DNA of 64,000 nucleotides from assembly GCF_001618955.1 (NCBI RefSeq), contig NZ_LVYV01000011.1, forward strand, positions 25,639 through 89,638. Direction: 5' to 3'. Source of the DNA: Tardiphaga robiniae. GTDB lineage: Bacteria; Pseudomonadota; Alphaproteobacteria; Rhizobiales; Xanthobacteraceae. This document shows positions 53,268-62,899 of the stretch, one piece after another. How positions within the stretch are numbered: the stretch's first letter is position 1; each line of letters opens with the position of its first letter. The position numbers and the translations under genes are program-made. The notes under the pieces are model-generated. The model had not been told where the DNA came from. It saw only the letters and a program-made list of their open reading frames with translations, and searched no databases.

Positions 53268-54041
53268 ATGAAACCGCTCGCTCCGATTTCATCCACCGCG
53301 CGCGTCGTGCTCGGCATATCGTTCTTCGTGCTGTTCGTGGCTGCGTGGTCCTATGCGACCTTTGGCGGCTTCGTCTCCAAGACCTTTCTCGCCAATCCGC
53401 TGACCATGCTGGATGATGGCTGGCTGCTGCTGACCAAGCAGGGCTTCCTGCACGACATCGGCATGACCATCTGGCGCGTAATTGGCGGCTTCGTGCTGGC
53501 TGCGCTGTTCGCGGTGCCGATCGGCATCCTGATGGGCGCCTACAAGCCGATCGAAGCCTTCCTCGAACCCTTCGTGTCCTTTGCGCGCTATCTGCCGGCC
53601 TCGGCCTTCATTCCGCTGCTGATCCTGTGGGCGGGCATCGGCGAATTGCAGAAGCTGCTGGTGATTTTCATCGGTTCGGTGTTCCAGCTCATTCTGATGG
53701 TCGCTGTCAGTGTCGGCAGCGTGCGCCGCGATCTCGTCGAGGCGTCGCTCACGCTCGGCGCGCGCGACGCCGGCGTGCTGAAGCGCGTGTTGATCCCATC
53801 CGCCGCGCCGGAGATTGCGGAAATTCTTCGTCTCGTGCTCGGCTGGGCCTGGACCTATGTCATCGTCGCCGAACTGATCGGCTCGTCCTCGGGCATCGGT
53901 CACATGATCATCGACAGTCAGGCGCTGCTGGCCACTGGCCAGATCATTTTCGGCATCATCGTCATCGGCATCATCGGTTTGATTTCGGACTACGCGTTCA
54001 AGGCTGCGAACCGGCGCTTGTTTCCGTGGAGCATCATTTGA
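53268..54041 (+). CDS. NitT/TauT-type ABC transporter permease
   Basis: A 257-residue inner-membrane permease of six helices. The coupling-helix EAA loop is seen in VEASLTLGARDAGVLKRVLIPSAAP, and helices such as FILADIG-like TIWRVIGGFVLAALFAVPIGI are typical for TauC/SsuC-like permeases. It works with the flanking binding protein and ATPase. The stop overlaps the TTG start of the ATPase gene (TTGA). Confidence 0.93.
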   Translation: MKPLAPISSTARVVLGISFFVLFVAAWSYATFGGFVSKTFLANPLTMLDDGWLLLTKQGFLHDIGMTIWRVIGGFVLAALFAVPIGILMGAYKPIEAFLEPFVSFARYLPASAFIPLLILWAGIGELQKLLVIFIGSVFQLILMVAVSVGSVRRDLVEASLTLGARDAGVLKRVLIPSAAPEIAEILRLVLGWAWTYVIVAELIGSSSGIGHMIIDSQALLATGQIIFGIIVIGIIGLISDYAFKAANRRLFPWSII

Positions 54042-54823
54042 GCAAGCTCGTCATCGACAACGTCTCGCGGATCTTTCCGGCCGTCCGCGGCGGCACGCCG
54101 ACGCGTGCGCTGGAGCCGACCAATCTGTCCGTCGCGGACAATGACTTCGTCACGATCCTCGGACCAAGTGGTTGCGGCAAGTCCACGCTGCTGCGCATGG
54201 TCGCCGGGCTGGATACGCCGACCACCGGCCGCATTCTGCTCGACGGCAAGGCCATCACCGGTCCGGGCGCGGATCGCGGCATGGTGTTCCAGTCCTACAC
54301 GCTGTTTCCCTGGCTGACTGTCTCCGAGAACATCTCCTTCGGTCTGCGCGAGCGCGGTGTGTCCCAACGTGAGCGCAACGACATCGCGCGGCAGTGGCTG
54401 GAGAAAGTCGGCCTCACCAGTTTCGCCAATCATTTCCCGAAGCAACTCTCGGGCGGCATGCAGCAGCGCACCGCGATTGCGCGAGCGCTCGCCAATGATC
54501 CGAAGATTCTGCTGCTCGACGAGCCGTTCGGCGCGCTCGACAACCAGACCCGCGCCTTGATGCAGGAATTGCTGCTCGGCATCTGGGAGCGCGAGCGCAA
54601 GACGGTGATCTTCGTCACCCACGATATCGAGGAAGCGGTGTTCCTCGCGTCGCGCACCGTGGTGATGTCGGCGCGTCCCGGTCGCATCAAGGCCGATATC
54701 CCGGTCGATCTACCGCATCCGCGGCACTACACCATCAAGACCAGCCCGGCTTTTTCCGACCTCAAGGCACGGCTCACGGAAGAAATCCGTGTCGAGGCCG
54801 TGCTCGCGGCTGAGGCCCACTAG
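54038..54823 (+). CDS. NitT/TauT-type ABC transporter ATPase
   Basis: A 261-residue ATPase: Walker A GPSGCGKST, signature LSGGMQQRTAIARAL, Walker B ILLLDEPFGALD and switch His in VIFVTHDIEEAV. It is of the TauB/SsuB type. A TTG start at 54038 is chosen because GGAG lies about nine bases upstream and the protein then begins SKLVIDNVSRIF. It closes the hutF-hutC-transporter run. Confidence 0.93.
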   Translation: MSKLVIDNVSRIFPAVRGGTPTRALEPTNLSVADNDFVTILGPSGCGKSTLLRMVAGLDTPTTGRILLDGKAITGPGADRGMVFQSYTLFPWLTVSENISFGLRERGVSQRERNDIARQWLEKVGLTSFANHFPKQLSGGMQQRTAIARALANDPKILLLDEPFGALDNQTRALMQELLLGIWERERKTVIFVTHDIEEAVFLASRTVVMSARPGRIKADIPVDLPHPRHYTIKTSPAFSDLKARLTEEIRVEAVLAAEAH

Positions 54824-55092
54824 GATTCTCAGGCCGCGTCAGCGGCGTCAGGATACCGCTTGAGCGACGGGCGATCTATCGAAGGTTGCGTCGGTGCTTG
54901 CGTGTCTTGCTGTGGCTGCGTGGTTTTATCCGAACCTTAAGTACGTTCGCGGCCGTCGGAAACTCGGGCGCCGCGCAAAACAGTTTGGCGACGTCTCGCA
55001 CATACGATTGCACCACCTCGGCTGAAAGCCGGTGATCGGGTCATTTCAACGACGGTCCGATGGTTTGAGCAAAGTAATTGCGAGTTGCGTTT

Positions 55093-57726
55093 ATGACGTT
55101 GGTGCATGTCGACCAGAGTGATGCTGCCAGGACGCTCCTCGCCGGGCTGGAGCAGGCCATCGATGCTGTCGTGATGATCGATAGCAAGAATACCGTGATC
55201 CATTTCAATGCCGCCGCCGAACGGTTGTGGGGCTATGAGCGCGGTGAAGTGCTCGGGCAAAATATCAGCTTTCTGGTGCCGATGGCCATCAGGTCGCAGC
55301 ATGACGGATATATCGCCGCAAACCGCGCGACCGGCGTCAATCGCATTGCCGGTCACAGCCGCGAGGTGAAAATCGAACGCAAGGACGGCAGCGAGATCTG
55401 GGGATCGTTGTCGATGTCGCGGGTCGAGGTGAATGGCGAGATCACCTATATGGGCTTCGTCCGCGATGTGACGCAGGAGGTGAAGCGCAGAAACGAAATT
55501 GTCCCGCTGGCTCTCGTGGTCGACAAGACGAAACGCGCTATCTACATTGCGGGTCGCGATGCACGGATCAGCTATGTCAACGGCGCCTTCACCGGCATGT
55601 TCGGCTACTCGCTGGATGAGGCGACGGGACTGATCCCGGAGGAATTCCTCGTCGGCGCATATACCAGCCAGGCGACGCTCGCATATCTGGACCGGCAGAT
55701 CAGAACGGAAGGTTCTGCTGAAGACGAAATTCTCCTTTACGACAAGACGGGCAACGAGGTCTGGGTCTCGGTTGCCTTGAATGCGATTCACGACACGGAT
55801 GGAAAACTCCAGCACCTCGTCGCATTGATGACCGATATCACCGAGGGCAAGCAGCTTCAGTCGCTGCAGCATCACATTCTCGAAGCGCTGGCCGATGAGC
55901 AGCCGCTGCTCGACGTGATGGACAATCTTTGCCGGAAGGTGGAGCAGATCGCGCCCGATGTCGTCTGTTCGGTGCTACATGTCGATTCCGTGGGACTGCT
56001 GCATCCTTTGGGAGGACCAAGCCTTCCGGCAGGTTATGCGCAGGCGCTGGACGGCGTTGCCATCGGACCGGATGTAGGCTCCTGCGGGACCGCGGCCTTT
56101 CACGGCGAGCCTGTTCTGGTCACCGATATCGAAAACGATCCTCTATGGCTGCCGTATAACAGCGCGCCGCTGGCTGCCGGTCTGAAGGCCTGCTGGTCGA
56201 TGCCGATCAAGACCAAGGATGGGCGTGTCATCGGCACGTTCGCATTCTATTTCAGGGAATGTCGCAGACCCAGCCGCTTGCATCACGGCATCGTCGATGC
56301 CTGTGTTCATCTCGCCGCAGTCGCCATCGAGCGTGAGGAAGCGCGCAACGAAATCTCGCGGCTTGCCTATTTCGATGCGCTCACCGGTCTGCCGAACCGG
56401 ACTCATATGCGCCAGTTGATGGAGCGCGCCGTCGCGGAATGCTCCGCAGATGCGCAGATGGCGCTGATATTTCTTGACCTGGATCACTTCAAGGACGTCA
56501 ACGATACGCTGGGGCATGCTGTCGGCGATGACTTGCTGGTCGCCGTCACGCAGCGGCTTCATCAGCACATCCGACCGGGCGATATCCTGAGTCGCCAGGG
56601 AGGCGATGAATTCATCATCCTGATGCCGAACTGTATCGCGGCAGATGCCTCCCGCATCGCCAGCCGTCTCACCGAGGCGCTGTCGGTTCCGCTGCAGCTC
56701 GGCGGCAATCAGGTGCCGATTTCTGCCAGCGCCGGCATCAGCATGTTTCCGGACAATGCCCGCGATCTCGATAGTCTGCTGAAATATGCCGATGCGGCAA
56801 TGTACAAGGCCAAGCAAGCCGGCCGCTCCACGCATCGGTTTTTCAGCAACGACATGGACCGCGTGAATGAGAAGCGGCTTCGTCTCAGCGCCGCTTTGCG
56901 CCACGCGCTTGCACAAGGCGGTCTGCGGTTGCACTACCAGCCGCAGATTCGCGCGAGCAGCGGGGATCTGTACGGTGTCGAGGCATTGGCGCGCTGGCAT
57001 GATCCCGTATTGGGCGATGTGTCACCGGCGAAGTTCATTCCACTTGCGGAGGAATGCGGCCTCATCGAGCAGATCGGTGTCTGGTCGCTGCGCGAGGCGT
57101 GCAGGCAGATTGCGGCGTGGCAAAAGGCAGGGCTCGATGTGCCTTGCGTCTCCGTCAACCTGTCGCCGATCAATTTTCTGAATCCGGGATTGCCGGCATT
57201 GATTTCCGACATCATCGCGGAAAACGGGCTGGCGCCGAACAGGCTGATGCTCGAAGTCACCGAGGGCGCGGTGATGAGCGAACACACGACCGCGATCGAG
57301 ATCATGATGCAGATCCGCGCGGCCGGCATCGGATTGTCGATGGATGATTTCGGCACCGGTTATTCGAGCTTGAGCCGCCTGGCGCATTTGCCGGTGCGCG
57401 AGCTGAAGATCGATCGCAGCTTCATGCGCGGTATCGAGACCGAGGTCTGTGCTCTGGCGATCGCCACTGCCATCGTGTGCGTCGGGCAGAGCCTCAATAT
57501 GACGGTCGTGGCCGAAGGCGTCGAGACCGAAGAACAGCGCAGGATTCTCGCCGGGCTGGGCTGTGACGTCATTCAAGGGTTCCTGTATTCGCCTGCACTG
57601 TCCGCATTCGATCTCGAAGCCTGGCTGGTGGCCCGCGATGCCGAACGCTGGGCGGTGCTGGTCGACGAGCGCCGAGCCGAAGCTTCGCAAGAGGACATAT
57701 GGCCGGGTGCGCTCGCGGCCATGTAA
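55093..57726 (+). CDS. PAS-PAS-GAF-GGDEF-EAL cyclic di-GMP protein, first of tandem pair
   Basis: An 877-residue soluble signalling protein. Two PAS domains (about residues 10-125 and 135-255) and a GAF domain (about 265-425, with SCGTAAFHGEPVLVTDIEND) precede a GGDEF domain (LTGLPNRTHMRQLM ... SRQGGDEFIILMP) and an EAL domain (YGVEALARWHDP; EVTEGAVMSEH; MDDFGTGYSSLSRL; VAEGVETEEQ). Both the synthase motif (GGDEF) and phosphodiesterase residues appear intact. An ATG at 55093 is taken as start; a TTG at 55078 is possible. It is 80%-style similar in layout to the next gene, indicating tandem duplication. Confidence 0.92.
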   Translation: MTLVHVDQSDAARTLLAGLEQAIDAVVMIDSKNTVIHFNAAAERLWGYERGEVLGQNISFLVPMAIRSQHDGYIAANRATGVNRIAGHSREVKIERKDGSEIWGSLSMSRVEVNGEITYMGFVRDVTQEVKRRNEIVPLALVVDKTKRAIYIAGRDARISYVNGAFTGMFGYSLDEATGLIPEEFLVGAYTSQATLAYLDRQIRTEGSAEDEILLYDKTGNEVWVSVALNAIHDTDGKLQHLVALMTDITEGKQLQSLQHHILEALADEQPLLDVMDNLCRKVEQIAPDVVCSVLHVDSVGLLHPLGGPSLPAGYAQALDGVAIGPDVGSCGTAAFHGEPVLVTDIENDPLWLPYNSAPLAAGLKACWSMPIKTKDGRVIGTFAFYFRECRRPSRLHHGIVDACVHLAAVAIEREEARNEISRLAYFDALTGLPNRTHMRQLMERAVAECSADAQMALIFLDLDHFKDVNDTLGHAVGDDLLVAVTQRLHQHIRPGDILSRQGGDEFIILMPNCIAADASRIASRLTEALSVPLQLGGNQVPISASAGISMFPDNARDLDSLLKYADAAMYKAKQAGRSTHRFFSNDMDRVNEKRLRLSAALRHALAQGGLRLHYQPQIRASSGDLYGVEALARWHDPVLGDVSPAKFIPLAEECGLIEQIGVWSLREACRQIAAWQKAGLDVPCVSVNLSPINFLNPGLPALISDIIAENGLAPNRLMLEVTEGAVMSEHTTAIEIMMQIRAAGIGLSMDDFGTGYSSLSRLAHLPVRELKIDRSFMRGIETEVCALAIATAIVCVGQSLNMTVVAEGVETEEQRRILAGLGCDVIQGFLYSPALSAFDLEAWLVARDAERWAVLVDERRAEASQEDIWPGALAAM

Positions 57727-57916
57727 TCCTGAGAAGTCGACGACCGTCGTTAACGTGTTGTTAACGACATCCGGTATTCCGGCCCCTCGAGATGAGATCG
57801 AACGAACTTCTTAGCTACTGGAGTTCGAATACACTCGTACCTGCGAATGACATTGCCGCTGTAACGAAGACAGTTGTCGTCGTGCTCACGCGGCTCCCGT
57901 GATCGAAGGTCGTTTC

Positions 57917-60559
57917 ATGCCTACAAGTCCCGTTGGCCATCCCAGTGAAGCTGCGAAGGCACTGTTCTCGGCGTTCGAACAGGCGGTCGATGCTGTCGTG
58001 ATCACGGGTATCGACAACCAGATCCGACACTTCAATGCCGCGGCCGAGCGGATGTGGGGATATTGCCGCGACGAAGTCGTCGGTCGGCAGGTCAGCGTCC
58101 TCGTTCCGCTCGACGTGCGCGAACATCTCGATGGAGTGATTGCGGCAAAGTCTGCCATGGACCCCCGGACCGCGGTCAAGGGGCGCCGCGAGTTCAGGAT
58201 CAGCCGCAAGGACGGGAGCGAGGCCTGGGGCGCGTTCTCGATCTCACGCGTCGATTATGCCGGCAAGACGCTCTACATCAACTTCATCCGCGACGTGACG
58301 GACGATGTCCGTGACCGCGAGCAAAATGCGCTGATGGCACTGGTTGCCGAAAAGACCGACCGTGTCGTGATGGTCTCCAAACGCGACATGACTATCGTCT
58401 ATGTCAACAACGCTTTTACAGAGCTGTTCGGATACACGCTTGCGGAAGCGATGGGCAAACACCCGCGGGATTTGCTGACCGGAGAGTATACCGACAACGA
58501 AACGCTGGAGCGGTTTCACGCGCAGATCGATGCCGAAGGACACGGGCAAGAGGATATCCTTGTCTATGACAAGGACGGTCACGAGATCTGGATCTCAAGC
58601 ACGGTCAACGCAGGCCGCAACCAAGCCGGCGAGGTCGAGCATCTCGTCGCGGTGCTCGACGACATCACCGAGAGCAAGCAGATCCATTCGCTGCAGCATC
58701 ATGTGCTGGAAAATCTGGCCAACGACATGCCGGTCGTGGATGTGATCGGTGATCTCTGCCACCGCGTCGAAGCCATCGCGCCTGATATCGTCTCGTCGGT
58801 GCTGCATGTGGACGCGGAAGGTCGGCTCCATCCACTCGGTGGTCCCAGCCTCCCGGCCGCCTTCGCGCCTGTTGTTGACGGTATTGCCACCGGTCCCGAC
58901 GTCGGGTCCTGCGGCGCGGCGGCCTTTCTCGGCCACGCGGTGCTGGCCACCGATATCGCCACCGATCCGCGGTGGCAGCTCTATAGCAGCCTGCCGCTGG
59001 AAGCCGGCCTGCGCGCTTGCTGGTCGACGCCGATCAAGGCGCGGGACGGCCGCGTCATCGGCGCTTTTGCTTTCTATTTCCGTGAAGTGCGCGGCCCGAC
59101 GCGCTGGCACCAGACCATCGTCGATGCCTGTGTGCATCTGTGCGCACTGGCCATTGAACGGCACGAGGCCCGCAGCGAAATCGCGCGTCTGGCCTATTTC
59201 GATGCGCTGACCGGCCTGCCGAACCGCGCGCAACTGCGCCAGATCCTGACCGGGCTGATCGACAAGAGCAAGCCGCGGGACCGCATTGCCGTGATGTTCC
59301 TCGATATCGATCACTTCAAGGACGTCAACGACACGCTCGGTCATTCCATTGGCGACGAGTTGCTGGTCAAGGTCACGCAACGACTGTGCAGGCAAATCCG
59401 GCCGGCCGACACGCTGAGCCGGCAGGGCGGCGACGAATTCGTCATTGTGCTGCCGAATTGCGATGTTGAAGGCGCCGCCTTGATCGCCAGCCGCCTGCTC
59501 GAGACACTGCTGCCGCCGATGCAGCTTGGCGCCAAGCTGGTGCCGGTATCGGCCAGTATCGGCGTCAGCATCTATCCCGACAATGCCGGTGATATCGACG
59601 GTCTGCTCAAACATGCCGATGCGGCGATGTATCAGGCCAAGCAGGCCGGCCGCTCGACCTATCGCTTCTTCAGTGCAGAGATGAACCGCGTCAGCGAGGA
59701 GCGACTCGCCTTCAGTACGGCGCTGCGCAATGCCATCGTGCAGGATGCACTGCGGCTTCACTATCAGCCGCAGGTGCGCGCTGACGGTCGCCTTTACGGT
59801 GTCGAGGCGCTGGCCCGCTGGTCCGATCCGGTGCTCGGCGAAGTGCCGCCGTCGAAATTCATCCCGCTTGCGGAAGAATACGGTCTGATCGAGCTGATCG
59901 GCACCTGGTCGCTGCGCGAAGCATGCCGGCAGGTCGCGGCCTGGCGCCGCAACGGCATCGACGTGCCCGGCGTCTCGGTGAATCTGTCGCCGATCAATTT
60001 CCAGAACGGCGATCTCGCCACGCTGGTCGGCGAAGTTATCGCCGAAAACGGTCTGTCGCCGGACATGCTGATGCTGGAGGTCACCGAAGGCGTGGTGATG
60101 AGCGAGCATTCGACCGCCGTCGAGACCATGGAGAAAATTCGCAAATCCGGCGTGCAGCTGTCGATGGATGATTTCGGTACCGGCTATTCCAGCCTCAGCC
60201 GTCTCGCGCATCTGCCGATCCGCGAGTTGAAGATCGATCGCAGCTTCATGCGTGGCCTTGAAAGCGAGGCGAGCGCGCTGGCGATTACGCGCGCCATCAT
60301 ACGCGTCGGCCAGAGTCTCGACATGATCGTGGTGGCCGAGGGCGTCGAGACCGAAGGGCAGCGCCGGATCCTCATCGAACTCGGCTGCGATGTCATCCAG
60401 GGCTTCGTCTATTCGCCTGCGCTGCCGGTGCCCGACTTCGAACTCTGGTTCGCGAATCACGAAACGTCGCGTGCCGCCATTGCCCTGAGCGAGATGCGGC
60501 GTCAGGCGCATCCGGAGCGGACGCTGGGCGTCGTCCCGTCCGTCAGACGGATCCCGTAG
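57917..60559 (+). CDS. PAS-PAS-GAF-GGDEF-EAL cyclic di-GMP protein, second of tandem pair
   Basis: An 880-residue paralogue of the preceding protein with the same domain order: PAS (AVDAVVITGIDNQIRHFNAA), PAS (VVMVSKRDMTIVYVNNAFTE), GAF (SCGAAAFLGHAVLATDIA), GGDEF (SRQGGDEFVIVLP) and EAL (YGVEALARWSDP; MDDFGTGYSSLSRL; VAEGVETEGQ). No membrane helix is present. The ATG at 57917 has GAAGG eight bases upstream and is preferred over a GTG at 57899. The 190-base gap to the first gene shows no terminator. The PAS parts differ more than the catalytic parts, so the two may answer different cues. Confidence 0.93.
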   Translation: MPTSPVGHPSEAAKALFSAFEQAVDAVVITGIDNQIRHFNAAAERMWGYCRDEVVGRQVSVLVPLDVREHLDGVIAAKSAMDPRTAVKGRREFRISRKDGSEAWGAFSISRVDYAGKTLYINFIRDVTDDVRDREQNALMALVAEKTDRVVMVSKRDMTIVYVNNAFTELFGYTLAEAMGKHPRDLLTGEYTDNETLERFHAQIDAEGHGQEDILVYDKDGHEIWISSTVNAGRNQAGEVEHLVAVLDDITESKQIHSLQHHVLENLANDMPVVDVIGDLCHRVEAIAPDIVSSVLHVDAEGRLHPLGGPSLPAAFAPVVDGIATGPDVGSCGAAAFLGHAVLATDIATDPRWQLYSSLPLEAGLRACWSTPIKARDGRVIGAFAFYFREVRGPTRWHQTIVDACVHLCALAIERHEARSEIARLAYFDALTGLPNRAQLRQILTGLIDKSKPRDRIAVMFLDIDHFKDVNDTLGHSIGDELLVKVTQRLCRQIRPADTLSRQGGDEFVIVLPNCDVEGAALIASRLLETLLPPMQLGAKLVPVSASIGVSIYPDNAGDIDGLLKHADAAMYQAKQAGRSTYRFFSAEMNRVSEERLAFSTALRNAIVQDALRLHYQPQVRADGRLYGVEALARWSDPVLGEVPPSKFIPLAEEYGLIELIGTWSLREACRQVAAWRRNGIDVPGVSVNLSPINFQNGDLATLVGEVIAENGLSPDMLMLEVTEGVVMSEHSTAVETMEKIRKSGVQLSMDDFGTGYSSLSRLAHLPIRELKIDRSFMRGLESEASALAITRAIIRVGQSLDMIVVAEGVETEGQRRILIELGCDVIQGFVYSPALPVPDFELWFANHETSRAAIALSEMRRQAHPERTLGVVPSVRRIP

Positions 60560-60562
60560 TCG

Positions 60563-62176
60563 CTATCTCTTGTCGAGCATCTCGCGCACCTTGTTGCCGA
60601 GGGCCGCTTGTGTAATCGGCTTCTGCAGCAAGGAGACGCCGGGATCGAGCCGGCCCTGATGCACGATGGCGTTGCGCGAATAGCCGGTCATGAACAGCAC
60701 TTTCAGCTTCGGCTGCCGCTTTTGCATCTCGTCGGCCAGCAGTCGCCCGTTCATGCCGGGCATCACGATATCGGTCAGCAGCAGGTCGAACGGTTCGGGG
60801 TCAGCGGAAAAATCGACCAGCGCTGCGTCGGCATTGCCGGCCTCGCGGACCTGATAGTTGAGACCTTCCAGCGTCTCGACCAGGTAGGACCGCACATCCG
60901 GATCGTCCTCCACGATCATCACAGTCTCGTTGCCCTTGCTGCCGACGATGCGCGTCTCGATCTCGCTTGCTTGCTCCGTATGCTGTCTGCTGCGCGGCAG
61001 ATAGACCTTGATGGTCGTGCCTTCGCCGACCTCGCTATAGATCTTCACATGGCCGCCGGATTGCTTGACGAAGCCGTAGACCTGGCTCAGGCCGAGACCG
61101 GTGCCCTGTCCGGGCTCCTTGGTGGTGAAGAACGGGTCGAAGGCGCGCTCCTGCACGTCCTTGGGCATGCCCGGTCCGGTATCCGTCACCGAGATCTGGA
61201 CATACTGCCCGATGACGACATCGGAATGCTGCAGGGCGTAGATCTCATCGATGAAGGCGTTGCTGGTTTCGAGCGTCAGCTTGCCGATCTTCAGATGGTC
61301 TTGGCCGGCCATGGCGTCGCGTGCATTGACCACGAGATTGAGGATGGCGGCTTCCATCTGGCTCGGATCGACCTCGACCTGCCACAGCCCGGCGCTGCCG
61401 ACGATTTCGAGATCGATATTTTCGCTCAATGTGCGCTGGAAGAAGTCCGACATACCGTGGAGCAATCCGTTGACATTGATGGTCTTCGGGTCGAGCGGCT
61501 GCTTGCGTGCGAAGGCGAGCAGGCGCTGCGTCAGCACCACGGCGCGCTGCGCGCCGCCGGCCGCGCTGGCAATGACGCGCCTGAGGCGATCGCGCGACGA
61601 TTCCGTCCAGGTCGAGATGCTGTGCTCGGCGATTTCGAGATTGCCGATAATGATGGTCAGGAGATTGTTGAAGTCATGGGCGACGCCGCCGGTGAGGTGA
61701 CCGATCGCTTCCATCTTCTGCGTATGGCGCAGCATGTCCTCGGCCTCGCGCCGGTGCCGGCCTTCCTCGATCAGCGCCAGTTCGGTTTCGCGCAATTGCG
61801 CAGGCGAGGGGATCGCCAGTAGCCTCGGTAGCAGTGGCCAGAGAATCGCTGCGGTGACGACCGAGGCGATGGCGGTGATTGCCTTGAGGATTCCTTCGGC
61901 GCCATAGGCTGGAACCCACAGCGTATAGATCGACATCACATGGGTCAGGCCGCAGGCCATGATGAAGAGCGCGAAGGCCCAGAAGATCCAGCCGAACTCC
62001 ACATCGCGGCGCTTCCAGACGAAGATTGTGAGTACGACGGGGATCGAGAAATAGGCTGCCGCGATCAGTGCGTCCGAGGCGACGTGAAGCCAGATCAGGC
62101 CGGGATCCCACAACAGACAAATGCCGTGCGGCGCAAACATGGAACTATCGAGAAAGTTCTGGAGTGATGCCCACAT
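60563..62176 (-). CDS. Hybrid histidine kinase with ETR1-like ethylene/copper-binding membrane domain
   Basis: A 537-residue kinase. Residues about 28-115 form three membrane helices matching the ethylene-binding domain of plant ETR1 and cyanobacterial SynEtr1: D35, Y42, P46, I72, C75 and H79 align with ETR1 D25, Y32, P36, I62, C65 and H69 with identical spacing ([31 protein letters not shown]). The Cys and His are the copper ligands in ETR1. A kinase core follows (H167 in [38 protein letters not shown]) and a receiver ([12 protein letters not shown]469 in [17 protein letters not shown]). No GAF domain lies between. A single receiver gene is encoded just upstream, probably cotranscribed. Confidence 0.9.
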   Translation of the reverse strand: MWASLQNFLDSSMFAPHGICLLWDPGLIWLHVASDALIAAAYFSIPVVLTIFVWKRRDVEFGWIFWAFALFIMACGLTHVMSIYTLWVPAYGAEGILKAITAIASVVTAAILWPLLPRLLAIPSPAQLRETELALIEEGRHRREAEDMLRHTQKMEAIGHLTGGVAHDFNNLLTIIIGNLEIAEHSISTWTESSRDRLRRVIASAAGGAQRAVVLTQRLLAFARKQPLDPKTINVNGLLHGMSDFFQRTLSENIDLEIVGSAGLWQVEVDPSQMEAAILNLVVNARDAMAGQDHLKIGKLTLETSNAFIDEIYALQHSDVVIGQYVQISVTDTGPGMPKDVQERAFDPFFTTKEPGQGTGLGLSQVYGFVKQSGGHVKIYSEVGEGTTIKVYLPRSRQHTEQASEIETRIVGSKGNETVMIVEDDPDVRSYLVETLEGLNYQVREAGNADAALVDFSADPEPFDLLLTDIVMPGMNGRLLADEMQKRQPKLKVLFMTGYSRNAIVHQGRLDPGVSLLQKPITQAALGNKVREMLDKR

Positions 62177-62265
62177 CGCCTGCCCCGCCGATAACTGGTA
62201 TCTAGCAACCGAGGGTGACCGGGCGGTGTGGAGGCGTCAAGCGTGAGCGCAATTGCGAACGGGGC

Positions 62266-62679
62266 TTATCTGCCGCCGAATGCGCTGCGGGGATTGGCGA
62301 ATTCGGTGAGGGCGCCGATGATCTGGTGCTGCCGATAGGGTTTGGGAATGAAGCGGCCGCCATCCGGCAGGTCGCGTTCGCCTATCCTGAAATGGCCTGA
62401 TGTTGCGATGATGCGAATTGGCGGCCAGCGATTGGCGACCGCATGGGCGAGCTTGAGCCCGTTCATCGAGCCGGGCATGTCGATATCGGTAAAGATGATG
62501 CGGATATCGTTGCGGGCTTCGAGCACGCGGATCGCAGCGTCAGCATCCGGCGCCTCGATCACCCGGAAACCGGCTTCCTCGATCATTTCGACTGCAAACA
62601 TGCGCAGCAGCACGTCGTCCTCGACGACAAGGACGGTGGCGGGGAGGGTGGTGTCATTTGCGGCAGCGTCTTGGGCCAT
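62266..62679 (-). CDS. Single-domain response regulator
   Basis: A 137-residue receiver protein with no output domain. The acidic pair is in VLVVEDDVLLRMF, the phospho-acceptor Asp in IIFTDIDMPGSMNG, the Thr/Ser in IIATSGHF and the Lys in FIPKPYRQ. It lies upstream of the ethylene-domain kinase on the same strand, 89 bases apart, and may be its partner or a phosphate sink. The start at 62679 (MAQDAAANDTTLPATV) is chosen; the frame extends further but is not family-like. Confidence 0.88.
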   Translation of the reverse strand: MAQDAAANDTTLPATVLVVEDDVLLRMFAVEMIEEAGFRVIEAPDADAAIRVLEARNDIRIIFTDIDMPGSMNGLKLAHAVANRWPPIRIIATSGHFRIGERDLPDGGRFIPKPYRQHQIIGALTEFANPRSAFGGR

Positions 62680-62899
62680 GGGATTTGAACCTTGATCGCC
62701 GGTTCCATGGGCCACAGGGCCGGGATGGTTCGGGTCGAAAGCATCTGTCAGTCTAAACGTGATCAATCGAATACGAATATAGGTCGCGTAAAAACTGTTT
62801 TGGTTCGCATGTCTTTGCTAAGCGAGCTGCTCGCACTTTCGTTCCGCGGCGCGCAAAAAAATCCGTGAAGATGACGGAAAATCCGCGGCGGCCGTCAGG

